A DNA stretch of 16,629 nucleotides from Deltaproteobacteria bacterium GWA2_55_10 (GCA_001797415.1 MGPL01000132.1:1210-17838), one strand, 5' to 3'; shown: positions 7,506-14,791, counted from the stretch's first letter. Numbers and translations: made by a program. Notes: generated by a model from the sequence alone, not told the origin.

Positions 7506-7990
7506 TTCTCGCTGTCCTTGAACTTATGGGGGGCCGCGAAGGCGTTGAGCTTCTGCAGCAGCGCTATCACGGCGGGCGCAAGCAAGCCCGTGACAATGGC
7601 GTCGAGGAAGACCCTTGAGAGGAAGTAGACATCGACATTCGTGACCGTGAGGACGTAGTACATGAGCGCGCCCTTGACGAGGGCCGCGGCGAGTATCCCT
7701 GCGGCCCTTATGGCCGGGGTAGTGAACTGCACGAGTTTCGAGAGCTGGTGGACGGCAAGGAATATGATCACGAGGGCAAAGGAGGTGGTGCCGATGATGC
7801 CGCCGCTGAAGGCGTCGTCAAGGTATCCGAAGGCAAAGGCCGAGAGAACACCCTCAAGGGCGGCCCTCCTGTACGCCATGTAAAATACGATTATGAGCGG
7901 GATATCAGGCAGCGGAAAGCCCGCGAAAAGGGTGCTCTTTAACGCGAAGTACGCGATGGTAAGCGGGAGGAAAACGAGGAACTCTCTCAT
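7502..7990 (-). CDS. mreD: MreD, rod-shape-determining membrane protein
   Basis: 162 aa, typical MreD length, with five or six hydrophobic segments covering most of the chain. MreD is an inner-membrane elongasome component that interacts with MreC. FGYLDDAFSGGIIGTTSFAL (54-73) matches the family's conserved central (G)xxxD...G region. The assignment rests on membrane profile, this segment, and position between mreC and mrdA. The ATG follows a short AAGG; an upstream ATG-CAA-TGA lies a few nt before it in another frame and overlaps the start. The 89-nt gap to mreC (7991-8079) contains no gene or clear hairpin. Confidence 0.9.
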   Translation of the reverse strand: MREFLVFLPLTIAYFALKSTLFAGFPLPDIPLIIVFYMAYRRAALEGVLSAFAFGYLDDAFSGGIIGTTSFALVIIFLAVHQLSKLVQFTTPAIRAAGILAAALVKGALMYYVLTVTNVDVYFLSRVFLDAIVTGLLAPAVIALLQKLNAFAAPHKFKDSEN

Positions 7991-8079
7991 TGCATTGCCT
8001 TAAGGCCCGCCTCAAAAAGCATCTTCGGCAGGACGTTTCGGATTGGATTTTATGGGACGGGGAAGGTCAGCGGAAGAAC

Positions 8080-8925
8080 CTAATTGTGAAAGGTGTCTTC
8101 CCTGAGGACGAGCACCTCTTCGATCTTGCCGATGTCTACAGAGGGCCTTACCTCTATGTGCTTGAAGAAATTATCCCCGCCTTTTTCTATCTTCACGACC
8201 TCGCCCGCGATGAGGCCCTTCGGGAATACGCCGGATAGCCCGGAGGTCATTATCCGGTCCCCGACCTGAACGTCGTCGACCTGCCGTACATATTTTAATA
8301 TCAGGCCGTCGGTGCCGTTCCCCTCAACAACGCCCTTGACGCGCGTGCGCTCGACTATTACATCTATATTGGACCTCAGGTCCGTCGCAAGGAGCACCCT
8401 CGAGGTGCGTCCCTGAACGTCAAGCGTCCTGCCTACGATGCCCTGCGGCGCGATAACGGCCCGGTCCCTCATCATCCCACTCTCAGCGCCCTTGTCTATC
8501 ACTATGGTCCTGGTCCAGCGCTCCATGTTGAAGCCGATTATCGCGGCCCCGGTGGTGTAATAGGGGAGGCTGTCCTTGTAATCGACAAGGGCACGGAGCC
8601 TTTCGTTCAGACGTATCTCTTCTTTAAGCCTGTTGTTCTCATCCCTGAGAGCGAGCACGGTCTTTGTAAGGGCCGCGTTGTCGTCCTTCACGCCCATGAG
8701 GGCTATGTAGCCGGACCACACGTCCTTGACCGCGTTCTCGGCCCCGAGGGCCACGCGCCCCGCCGGCGCAAGGGTGTATGAGAAGAGCTCCTTAAGGAGA
8801 TAGCCCCTCTCAAACTCTCTCTTTCCGGTAAGGGCGAGGTGCAGGGAAAAAAGCGCCAAAAGAAGGGATACTATCGTGAGGTGGTTCTTTCTAAGGAATG
8901 AATAGATGTTCCGCTCAGTTCTCAT
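8080..8925 (-). CDS. mreC: MreC, rod-shape-determining periplasmic protein
   Basis: 281 aa. MreC is a bitopic protein whose periplasmic part activates PBP2 and links MreB to the wall machinery. Layout: short cytoplasmic N terminus, one membrane segment (about 16-32), a coiled coil (about 80-113, including LRDENNRLKEEIRLNERL), then two beta-barrel-like subdomains. Family markers include VIAPQGIVGRTLDVQGRTSRVL and DRIMTSGLSGVFPKGLIAGEV. The ATG at 8925 is preceded in frame by TGA and has no strong ribosome-binding site, which is notable because the upstream neighbour mreB ends 213 nt away across a hairpin-rich element. Confidence 0.94.
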   Translation of the reverse strand: MRTERNIYSFLRKNHLTIVSLLLALFSLHLALTGKREFERGYLLKELFSYTLAPAGRVALGAENAVKDVWSGYIALMGVKDDNAALTKTVLALRDENNRLKEEIRLNERLRALVDYKDSLPYYTTGAAIIGFNMERWTRTIVIDKGAESGMMRDRAVIAPQGIVGRTLDVQGRTSRVLLATDLRSNIDVIVERTRVKGVVEGNGTDGLILKYVRQVDDVQVGDRIMTSGLSGVFPKGLIAGEVVKIEKGGDNFFKHIEVRPSVDIGKIEEVLVLREDTFHN

Positions 8926-8967
8926 TCAACCGTTCCGCTTCCGCTTTTGCAGTGGCGCTGATTCGAT

Positions 8968-9119
8968 GGAAACTTTCTGTAGAAAGGTTTCCCCCGGACC
9001 CCCTTCAAAGACTTTTAGTTCCCGTCCGGCCCCCCGTGAATCCTGGGGGGCCGGACTGGAAGAACTGAAGGTTTTTGGAGAGAGTGTGAGAGAAACTTTT
9101 TACAAAAAGCTTCTCTCAC
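8968..9119. repeat. Composite palindromic element between mreB and mreC
   Basis: Three hairpins lie in series: 8968-8992 (10 bp with one bulge, loop TGTA), 9024-9056 (perfect 12-bp GC-rich stem, 9-nt loop) and 9086-9119 (15 of 16 paired on the plus strand; the odd pair becomes G-U in minus-strand RNA). The whole stretch also reads as one long imperfect palindrome centred near 9040: AACTTTCTGTAGAAAGGTTTC in the left arm resembles the complement of the right outer hairpin, and ACTTTTAGTTCC matches a similar ACCTTCAGTTC on the other side. No hairpin is followed by a clean U-run, so it is not an ordinary terminator. It could be a dispersed intergenic repeat, an mRNA stabiliser/processing site, or an attenuator lowering mreCD relative to mreB. 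Confidence 0.75.
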
Positions 9120-9138
9120 GAACAAACGCCCTGCGGGA

Positions 9139-10170
9139 TCAATTTGGTATGGTGACTTCCCTCAGGAGCTTCATCTCGTCGAGCACTTTGCCCGCGCCCT
9201 TGACGACACAGGTGAGCGGGTCTTCGGCTATGGTCACGGGCAGCTGCGTCTCTTCACGGAGGATTATGTCGAGGTTCTTTATGAGAGCGCCGCCTCCGGC
9301 GAGCACGATCCCCTTGTCGACGAGGTCTGCCGCAAGCTCCGGCGGGGTCGTCTCGAGTACGTGCTTGACGGCCTCGATGATGGCGTTTATGGGCTCGTTC
9401 AGGGCTTCCCTTATCTCGCCGGACTCTATCTCGAGCGTGGTAGGTATGCCTGTGATGAGGTTCGAGCCTTTAATCTCGAGAGTATGGGTCTTTTCCTCGG
9501 GCATGGGAAGTCCGAGGGACATCTTTATCATCTCGGCGACTCCGGTGCCGATGGCGAGGTTATACTTCCTCTTGATGTACTGGACGATTACCTCGTCGAG
9601 CTTGTCTCCGCCGACCCTTATTGATTTCGACTGGACTATGCCCGCGAGAGAGATGACGGCGATCTCCGAGGTGCCGCCGCCGATGTCTACTATCATGTTG
9701 CCCGAGGGCTCGGTTATGGGAAGGCCCGCGCCTATGGCGGCTGCCATAGGCTCTTCGATGAGATAGACCTCCGCGGCTCCGGCGGAATAGGCGGATTCCC
9801 GAACAGCCCTCTTCTCGACCTGGGTTATGCCCGAGGGCACGCCGATTATGATGCGGGGGCGCACGAGAAGCCTTCTGTTGTGCACCTTGGCGATGAAGTA
9901 CTTGAGCATCTCCTCGGTGATCTCGAAGTCGGCTATGACGCCGTCCTTAAGGGGCCTGATGGCGGCGATATTGCCGGGCGTTCGGCCAAGCATGGCCTTC
10001 GCTTCCCTGCCAACGGCAAGCACGCGTTTTCCCTTGCCGTCCTTTTTGACGGCGACGACCGAAGGCTCGTTGCAGACAATGCCCTTGCCCTTGACGTATA
10101 TGAGCGTGCTGGCCGTGCCCAGGTCTATGGCGAGGTCATTGGAGAAAAGACCCAATAGGTAATTTAGCAT
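9139..10170 (-). CDS. mreB: MreB, actin-like cell-shape protein
   Basis: 343 aa actin-family ATPase that forms membrane-bound filaments and steers the elongasome. Seen: an amphipathic, membrane-binding N terminus (MLNYLLGLF), phosphate-1 motif DLGTAST (16-22), EEPMAAAIGAGLPI (139-152), phosphate-2 motif DIGGGTSEIAVIS (162-174), and the adenosine motif region VLAGGGALIKNLD. Length is normal. The ATG has AGGA 5 nt upstream and a further AAAGGAG beyond it. It is the first gene of the minus-strand train, immediately downstream of a promoter in the divergent region. Confidence 0.98.
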   Translation of the reverse strand: MLNYLLGLFSNDLAIDLGTASTLIYVKGKGIVCNEPSVVAVKKDGKGKRVLAVGREAKAMLGRTPGNIAAIRPLKDGVIADFEITEEMLKYFIAKVHNRRLLVRPRIIIGVPSGITQVEKRAVRESAYSAGAAEVYLIEEPMAAAIGAGLPITEPSGNMIVDIGGGTSEIAVISLAGIVQSKSIRVGGDKLDEVIVQYIKRKYNLAIGTGVAEMIKMSLGLPMPEEKTHTLEIKGSNLITGIPTTLEIESGEIREALNEPINAIIEAVKHVLETTPPELAADLVDKGIVLAGGGALIKNLDIILREETQLPVTIAEDPLTCVVKGAGKVLDEMKLLREVTIPN

Positions 10171-10211
10171 CTCGTTCCTGTACTCCTTTGAAATTAAACC
10201 TGATTCAGAAA

Positions 10212-10241
10212 ATATTAACAGAAATCATTTCGGCTTGGCAA
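10212..10241 (-). promoter_or_regulatory. Predicted sigma-70 promoter of mreB
   Basis: On the minus strand TTGCCA (10241-10236) and TAATAT (10217-10212) are separated by 18 nt, and TG lies one base before the -10 box (extended -10). The start would fall roughly 30-35 nt upstream of the mreB ATG. Judged by eye against the consensus only. Confidence 0.6.
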
Positions 10242-10250
10242 GGAAAAAAG

Positions 10251-10279
10251 TTGAATTTGTGTACAAATTTCATTATGAT
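10251..10279 (+). promoter_or_regulatory. Predicted sigma-70 promoter of ppiD with embedded palindrome
   Basis: TTGAAT (10251-10256), 17 nt, then TATGAT (10274-10279): good hexamers at ideal spacing. A near-perfect palindrome AATTTGTGTACAAATT (10254-10269, 7-bp arms, 2-nt centre) overlaps the -35 and fills most of the spacer, the place where a dimeric repressor would block RNA polymerase. The leader to the ppiD ATG is about 57 nt and has a small CAGGG/CCCTG pairing at 10307-10328. Confidence 0.6.
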
Positions 10280-10343
10280 AACGGTTTGAATCCAACAAAT
10301 AGGTGACAGGGGTTACATCATATCCCTGCATCAGGAGGCATAG

Positions 10344-12266
10344 ATGCTCGAGGGTATCAGGAAGAGGCGCAATTCCGCCATAATATTAGTAGCTTTCGCC
10401 GCCATCATAGTCGTTTTCATCTTCTGGGGCGTCGGGCCAAACGGCGGGGGAGGAAATGAACCCGGCGTGGTCGCGAGCGTTGACGGAGTGTCTATTACTT
10501 CGAGGGAATACGCGAACCTCTACAAAAGACAGGTTGAATTTTACAGGGAGACTTTCAAGGACCAGTTTACAGACGAGATGGTCCAGAAGCTCGACCTCAA
10601 ACATAAGTCCGTAGACATCCTTATTAACAGGATACTCGCCCTGAAAGAGGCCGATGCCCAGGGCATAGAGGCCAGCGAAAAAGAGGTGCAGGACGCGATA
10701 CGGTCCATGCCCGCCTTCAGCAACAACGGCTCTTTCGACAAGGACCTCTACTTCAAGGTCCTGAGCTCGAACAGGCTCAACCCGGCCGAGTTCGAGAAGA
10801 ACGTCGAGTCGGACATCGTAACAGCCAGGATAAGGGCGCAGGTACTGAAGGACGTGGCGGTTACAGATGACGAGGTGCGCGCGAGGTACTTCGAGGAGAA
10901 CAAAAAGATAGACCTTGAATATATAGCTGTCGATAGCGCTGCCATGAAGGGCGGCGTAATCGTGACCGACGAGGAAGCCAAAGAATACCTTCAGAAGAAC
11001 GCCTCTGATTTCATGGTGCCCCTGAGGGTCAAGGCTTTCTACGCATTTGCGAAGTACGATAATTTTTCAGGTAAGGCCGCGGTAACCGACGCGGAGGTCA
11101 AGGAGTACTACGAGAAGAACAAGAATCAATTCGAGGCCCCCGCGGCCGTGAAGGCAAGGCACATACTCATAATGGCGGACGCCAAGGCACAGGATAAGGA
11201 AAAGGCGAAGGCCGATGCCAGGAGCAAGGCCGAGGACATCCTCAAAAAGGTAAGGTCAGGCGCTGATTTCGCCACCCTCGCCAGGCAGGCATCCCAGGAC
11301 CCCGGAAGCGTAAAGCAGGGCGGGGACCTCGGCTGGTTCCAGAAGGGCATAATGATAAAGGCGTTCGAAGAGTCCGCGTTCGCTCTCAATAAGAATGAAG
11401 TCAGCAATGTGGTCGAGACCGAGTTCGGCTTCCATATCATAAAGGTCGAGGACAAGAAGGACTCGGGATATCTGCCCATCAAGGAAGCTGAACCTTCCAT
11501 AAAAGAGGCTCTCGCGGGGCAGAAGTCGGTCACGCTCGCGAGGGAAGCGCTCATGAAGCTGGACGCGAAGGCAGGCCAGGCAAAATCCGACGATGAGATG
11601 AAGAAGGCCGCTTTGTCCGAGAAGGGCATAAGGGCCGCTGTAACAGGTTACTTCTCCGAGAACGACCAGAGAGAGGAGCTTGCCAGGAACCAGGACCTGA
11701 ACCTGGCTGTCTTCAGGCTCTCGCCAGGCGAGGGATCAAGGATAATCGACACCGAAGAGGGCGCGTATCTCCTGAAAGTGTTAGACAGGAAGGACGCGCA
11801 CGTCCCTGACTTCAACGAGGTCGGGCAAAAGGTAAAGGACTCCATCGCCCTTGAGAAGGCGGGGAGCGCCGCTAAAAATAAGGCCCGGCAGTTGCTGGAC
11901 AGGCTCAAAAATGGCGAGGACATGGCCAAGGTAGCAGCCGCGGAGAAGCTCAAGGTCGACTCGACCGGCTATTTCGGCAGGGTGGAAGGCTTCATGCCGC
12001 GCACCGGCATATTTGTCGGAGACAAGGAGAACCTGTTCACTCTCGACGAGAAGGCCCCGTACTTCCCCGAGGTGCTCTCCCAGAACGGCAAGCATTATGT
12101 GCTCAGGTTCGCTGGCGTGAAAGAGGCCCAGGAGGCCGGTTTTGAGATGAAGAAGGACGATATCCGCTCGCGGCTCCTCACGGAGAAGCAGGACGAGGTC
12201 CTCACGAAGTGGCTTAACGGCCTCCGCGAAAAGTCAGAGATAACAGTGAACGAGGGCATGCTGTAA
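10344..12266 (+). CDS. ppiD: PpiD-type membrane-anchored periplasmic peptidyl-prolyl isomerase/chaperone
   Basis: 640 aa, matching PpiD. A single N-terminal membrane anchor (about 12-30) leaves the rest in the periplasm, where PpiD assists proteins emerging from the Sec translocon. Layout: SurA-N-like chaperone region (about 42-230), parvulin rotamase domain (about 268-370) with ARHILIMAD, SGADFATLARQASQDPGS, GGDLGWFQKG and EFGFHIIKVED all recognisable, then a C-terminal region (about 380-640) including a degenerate second parvulin-like part, as in E. coli PpiD. The ATG lies 6 nt after AGGAGG. Lysine-rich and helical throughout. It is divergent from mreB and ends before a strong terminator, so it is probably monocistronic. 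Confidence 0.92.
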   Translation: MLEGIRKRRNSAIILVAFAAIIVVFIFWGVGPNGGGGNEPGVVASVDGVSITSREYANLYKRQVEFYRETFKDQFTDEMVQKLDLKHKSVDILINRILALKEADAQGIEASEKEVQDAIRSMPAFSNNGSFDKDLYFKVLSSNRLNPAEFEKNVESDIVTARIRAQVLKDVAVTDDEVRARYFEENKKIDLEYIAVDSAAMKGGVIVTDEEAKEYLQKNASDFMVPLRVKAFYAFAKYDNFSGKAAVTDAEVKEYYEKNKNQFEAPAAVKARHILIMADAKAQDKEKAKADARSKAEDILKKVRSGADFATLARQASQDPGSVKQGGDLGWFQKGIMIKAFEESAFALNKNEVSNVVETEFGFHIIKVEDKKDSGYLPIKEAEPSIKEALAGQKSVTLAREALMKLDAKAGQAKSDDEMKKAALSEKGIRAAVTGYFSENDQREELARNQDLNLAVFRLSPGEGSRIIDTEEGAYLLKVLDRKDAHVPDFNEVGQKVKDSIALEKAGSAAKNKARQLLDRLKNGEDMAKVAAAEKLKVDSTGYFGRVEGFMPRTGIFVGDKENLFTLDEKAPYFPEVLSQNGKHYVLRFAGVKEAQEAGFEMKKDDIRSRLLTEKQDEVLTKWLNGLREKSEITVNEGML

Positions 12267-12292
12267 GGCCCTGCGTTTAATCCCATATTTTT

Positions 12293-12324
12293 AAAGGCCG
12301 GGGATTTTACCCGGCCTTTCTTTT
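12293..12324 (+). terminator. Intrinsic terminator after ppiD
   Basis: Perfect 10-bp stem AAAGGCCGGG / CCCGGCCTTT (12293-12302 with 12310-12319), 7-nt loop, followed by CTTTT on the plus strand. It lies 27 nt after the ppiD stop and separates it from proS. Confidence 0.9.
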
Positions 12325-12367
12325 AAGTTGACGCAAGCTCGATAAAATAAACCGGAGAGAGTTGAAG

Positions 12368-14059
12368 ATGCGCTATTCAAAGATGCTCCTGCCCACGCTC
12401 AAAGAGTCCCCGTCCGATGCGGAGGTCGTAAGCCAGAAGCTCATGATGCGCGCCGGCATGATAAGGAAGGTCGCGGCCGGCATATACACCCTGCTGCCGC
12501 TGGGCCTGAGGGCCGTAAGGAACGTAGAGAGGATCATAAGGGAGGAGATGAACAGGGCCGGCGCCCAGGAGGTTTCGATGCCCGTCGTCATCCCCGCGGA
12601 GCTCTGGCAGGAGAGCGGCAGGTGGGACGAGTACGGAAAGGAGCTCCTTCGGCTGCGGGACAGGCACGACAGGGAGTTCTGCCTCGGCCCCACGCACGAA
12701 GAGGTCGTGACCGACATGGTGAGGAGGGAAGTCAGGTCCTACAGGGAGCTGCCCTTGAACCTCTACCAGATACAGACCAAGTTCAGGGACGAGATACGCC
12801 CGAGGTTCGGCCTGATGAGGGGCAGGGAGTTCGTGATGAAGGACGCGTACTCCTTTCACGCCACCGCGGAGAGCCTCGATGCCGAGTACGAGAACATGTA
12901 CCGGGCCTATACGCGCATATTCGAGAGGTGCGGCCTTGCGTTCAGGGCAGTCGAGGCCGAGACCGGGGCCATAGGCGGCAGGTTCTCGCACGAGTTCATG
13001 GTGCTGGCCGAGAGCGGCGAGGACGCGATAGCGAGCTGCGCAAAGTGCGCCTACGCGGCCAATATCGAAAGGGCGGAGGTCAGGGAGCCTGAAGCCCTGA
13101 AGCCCGCCAGCGGGCAAGCCGTCGAGAGGGTTTCGACCCCCGGCATGAAGACCATTGAAGAGGTCAGCGCCTTCCTGAAGACAAGGCCTGAGCTCATGAT
13201 AAAGACCCTTATCTATGAAACCGACAAGGGGCTTGTCGCTGCCCTTGTAAGGGGAGATCACCAGATCAACGAGTTCAAGCTCAAGAAAGTAACAGGCGCG
13301 CAGTGGGTGAAACTCGCTGAGGAGGCACAGGTGCAAAAGGCGACAGGCGCGCCGGTGGGCTTCGCCGGGCCGGTGAAGCTATCCATACCAATATACGCCG
13401 ACTTCGGCGTAAGGAATATATCTGACGGCTTCACAGGCGCGAACGAATTGGACGCGCATTTGAAGCACGTCAATGCCTCAAGGGACTTCCACGCCGCTTA
13501 CGCCGATCTGCGCAACGCCGAAGCAGGCGACCGCTGCCCGAGGTGCGAGGGCACATTCGAGATAAAGAGGGGCATAGAGGTCGGCCATATATTCAAGCTC
13601 GGCACAAAGTACTCGGAGGCAATGGGCGCGACCTTCCTGGACGAGGAAGGGAAGGAGCGCGTTATAACGATGGGCTGCTACGGCATAGGCGTCGGCAGGA
13701 CAGCCGCGGCGGCCATCGAGCAGAACCATGACGAGGCCGGGATAATATGGCCGAGGCCGCTCGCGCCGTTTGACTGCATGGTGCTCCCGGTGAACGTAAA
13801 GGACGAGGAGACCCGCAAGGCCGCAGAGGCCCTTTATGATGAATTGCGCTCTGAGATGGAGGTGCTCCTCGACGACAGGGACGAGAGGGCAGGCGTGAAG
13901 TTCAAGGACGCCGACCTCATCGGCATACCCGTGCGCGTGACCATAGGGGAGAGGAACCTCAAGCAGGGCAAGGTCGAGATAAAGGAAAGAAGGAGCGGGG
14001 ATGTAAGGCTCGTTGACCTTAAAGAGGCTGCGGTCGAGGTGAAAAAATCTTTGAGTTAG
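12368..14059 (+). CDS. proS: Prolyl-tRNA synthetase, bacterial type with editing domain
   Basis: 563 aa class II synthetase charging tRNA-Pro. Order: catalytic N-terminal part with motif 1 region (about 44-75), LGPTHEE (107-112), motif 2 FRDEIRPRFGLMRGREF (139-155); then the YbaK-like INS editing domain (about 224-405), which clears Ala-tRNA-Pro; motif 3 GCYGIGVGR (436-444); and the anticodon-binding domain (about 465-563). Two CxxC pairs flank the insert (224-227 and 390-393). An upstream TTG (12362) is also in frame, but the ATG gives the family-standard MRYSKMLLPTLKE opening and lies 8 nt after GGAGAG. Only 43 nt separate it from the ppiD terminator; no convincing promoter was found there. 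Confidence 0.97.
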   Translation: MRYSKMLLPTLKESPSDAEVVSQKLMMRAGMIRKVAAGIYTLLPLGLRAVRNVERIIREEMNRAGAQEVSMPVVIPAELWQESGRWDEYGKELLRLRDRHDREFCLGPTHEEVVTDMVRREVRSYRELPLNLYQIQTKFRDEIRPRFGLMRGREFVMKDAYSFHATAESLDAEYENMYRAYTRIFERCGLAFRAVEAETGAIGGRFSHEFMVLAESGEDAIASCAKCAYAANIERAEVREPEALKPASGQAVERVSTPGMKTIEEVSAFLKTRPELMIKTLIYETDKGLVAALVRGDHQINEFKLKKVTGAQWVKLAEEAQVQKATGAPVGFAGPVKLSIPIYADFGVRNISDGFTGANELDAHLKHVNASRDFHAAYADLRNAEAGDRCPRCEGTFEIKRGIEVGHIFKLGTKYSEAMGATFLDEEGKERVITMGCYGIGVGRTAAAAIEQNHDEAGIIWPRPLAPFDCMVLPVNVKDEETRKAAEALYDELRSEMEVLLDDRDERAGVKFKDADLIGIPVRVTIGERNLKQGKVEIKERRSGDVRLVDLKEAAVEVKKSLS

Positions 14060-14122
14060 AGTCTGATGACAGCCTTATTCTCGATAGAGTCTATCACGCA
14101 GGCTTACGGCAATACTTCATAT

Positions 14123-14209
14123 CCTCTCCCCTTGGGGGAGAGGAGTAAGGTGAGGGGGTCTTTTAATACCGTCCCCCTCATCCCAACCTTCTCCCCGGAG
14201 GGGAGAAGG
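14123..14209. repeat. C/G-rich palindromic intergenic element
   Basis: Two perfect hairpins, CCTCTCCCC-TTG-GGGGAGAGG (14123-14143) and CCTTCTCCCC-GGA-GGGGAGAAGG (14187-14209), flank a GGTGAGGGGG...CCCCCTCATCCC pairing. The whole 87 nt is one imperfect palindrome about a loop near 14160-14172. This CTCCCC/GGGGAG layout resembles dispersed intergenic (REP-like) repeats common in many bacterial genomes; copy number cannot be seen here. It lies between convergent genes, where such elements can act as mRNA 3' ends or gyrase-binding sites. Confidence 0.75.
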
Positions 14210-14237
14210 AGAAAGCACTTGACGATTTCGAATTGGC

Positions 14238-14320
14238 GGGTTCATTTTTGAAAATTGAACCCGAAATTTCCGTGATGCCCGCTGCAGATCATTCGGGTTC
14301 AGGTTGAAAACCTGAACCCG
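14238..14320. repeat. GGGTTCA hairpin cluster with alternative pairings
   Basis: Four half-sites alternate: GGGTTCA (14238), TGAACCCGAA (14256), TTCGGGTTCA (14292), TGAACCCG (14313). They allow a first hairpin (14238-14262), a perfect 12-bp hairpin with GAA loop (14294-14320), or instead a 10-bp central pairing of 14256-14265 with 14292-14301 that excludes both. It is in the gap between convergent proS and the PEP-CTERM genes. No protein is encoded in 14060-14474. Confidence 0.7.
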
Positions 14321-14358
14321 CGATATGCCAGTCTGGTGTAGTTCATCTCGAGATTCAT

Positions 14359-14397
14359 AAAAAAAAGACGCCCGCCGGCGATGCCGACGGGCGTCTT
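14359..14397 (-). terminator. Strong intrinsic terminator for the PEP-CTERM genes
   Basis: On the minus strand a 15-bp stem AAGACGCCCGTCGGC / GCCGGCGGGCGTCTT (one G-U pair, 3-nt ATC loop) is followed by six further T. It lies 77 nt after the stop of the small PEP-CTERM gene and closes that transcript before the convergent proS end. Confidence 0.92.
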
Positions 14398-14474
14398 GCA
14401 TTCAACGGGATATCAAGCCCTTTTCCTGAACCTTGCTGCCGCAAATCCCGCTGCCAAAGGTACTTCCCTTACCG

Positions 14475-14732
14475 CTACTGCCTGGAAGTCCTCTTCTTGA
14501 GATATATCGCGGCCATTGCAGCTGCGCCGAGGAGCGCCATCGTGCCTGGCTCAGGCACCTTGTGGTTATTTTCGTTCGTGGGGGGACAGTACTCCCCGTT
14601 GGTGTTGCCGTTGGTGTAGCCGTTGCCGTTGTGGTTGAAATTGAAGTTAAATCCCTTCGCAAAGCTGTCAGCAGGACCGAATACGGTGAGGCCCAATGCT
14701 ACGGCTGCGGCGAAAAGCAGGCTCTTTTTCAT
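14475..14732 (-). CDS. Small Asn/Gly-rich PEP-CTERM protein
   Basis: 85 aa: signal peptide MKKSLLFAAAVALGLTVFG with likely cleavage after SFA (about residue 26), a low-complexity stretch rich in Asn, Gly, Phe and Tyr (FNFNFNHNGNGYTNGNTNG), one Cys, then VPEPGTMALLG (59-69), a hydrophobic helix and a KKR stop-transfer cluster. That tripartite C terminus is the PEP-CTERM sorting signal, recognised and cleaved by an exosortase so the protein leaves the inner membrane, usually towards a polysaccharide-rich surface matrix. The ATG was chosen over an ATG seven codons upstream because GGAGG precedes it at about 6 nt and the signal peptide starts there. The mature core resembles no family I know and the DNA contains short CCGTTG repeats. 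It lies 101 nt downstream of the larger PEP-CTERM gene. Confidence 0.8.
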   Translation of the reverse strand: MKKSLLFAAAVALGLTVFGPADSFAKGFNFNFNHNGNGYTNGNTNGEYCPPTNENNHKVPEPGTMALLGAAAMAAIYLKKRTSRQ

Positions 14733-14767
14733 CGGTGTTCCTCCTTTTATCATCGGTTTTTTTACAT

Positions 14768-14791
14768 CTTGCGTCCGGTTCCAAACGCAAG
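14768..14791. other. Hairpin between the two PEP-CTERM genes
   Basis: CTTGCGT and ACGCAAG (7-bp arms, 10-nt loop) lie in the 101-nt gap between the two genes. No T-run follows immediately on the minus strand, so it is not a standard terminator. It could balance expression of the two genes or act as an operator. Confidence 0.4.

Noticed and set aside
8906..9766. 286-codon plus-strand frame over the mreB 3' half and mreB-mreC gap
   Set aside because: Opposite strand of mreB plus the hairpin element; Ser/Met-rich shadow translation without domains.
11126..11629. 167-codon minus-strand frame inside ppiD
   Set aside because: Complement of the lysine/alanine-rich parvulin region; Ser/Phe/Ala-rich with no recognisable features.
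12328..12348. TTGACG...TAAAAT as a proS promoter
   Set aside because: The spacer is only 9 nt, too short for sigma-70 recognition.
12377..13336. 319-codon open frame antisense to proS
   Set aside because: Entirely inside a clear proS; its Leu/Pro/Gly/Arg-rich translation has no domain pattern and is what high-GC codon bias produces on the opposite strand.
14083..14095. Palindrome GATAGAGTCTATC just after proS
   Set aside because: Short (6-bp arms), single copy and without a nearby start; compatible with chance.
14123..14320. CRISPR array or insertion-sequence ends
   Set aside because: The repeats are inverted rather than direct with regular spacers, no cas or transposase gene is present, and no target-site duplication is visible.
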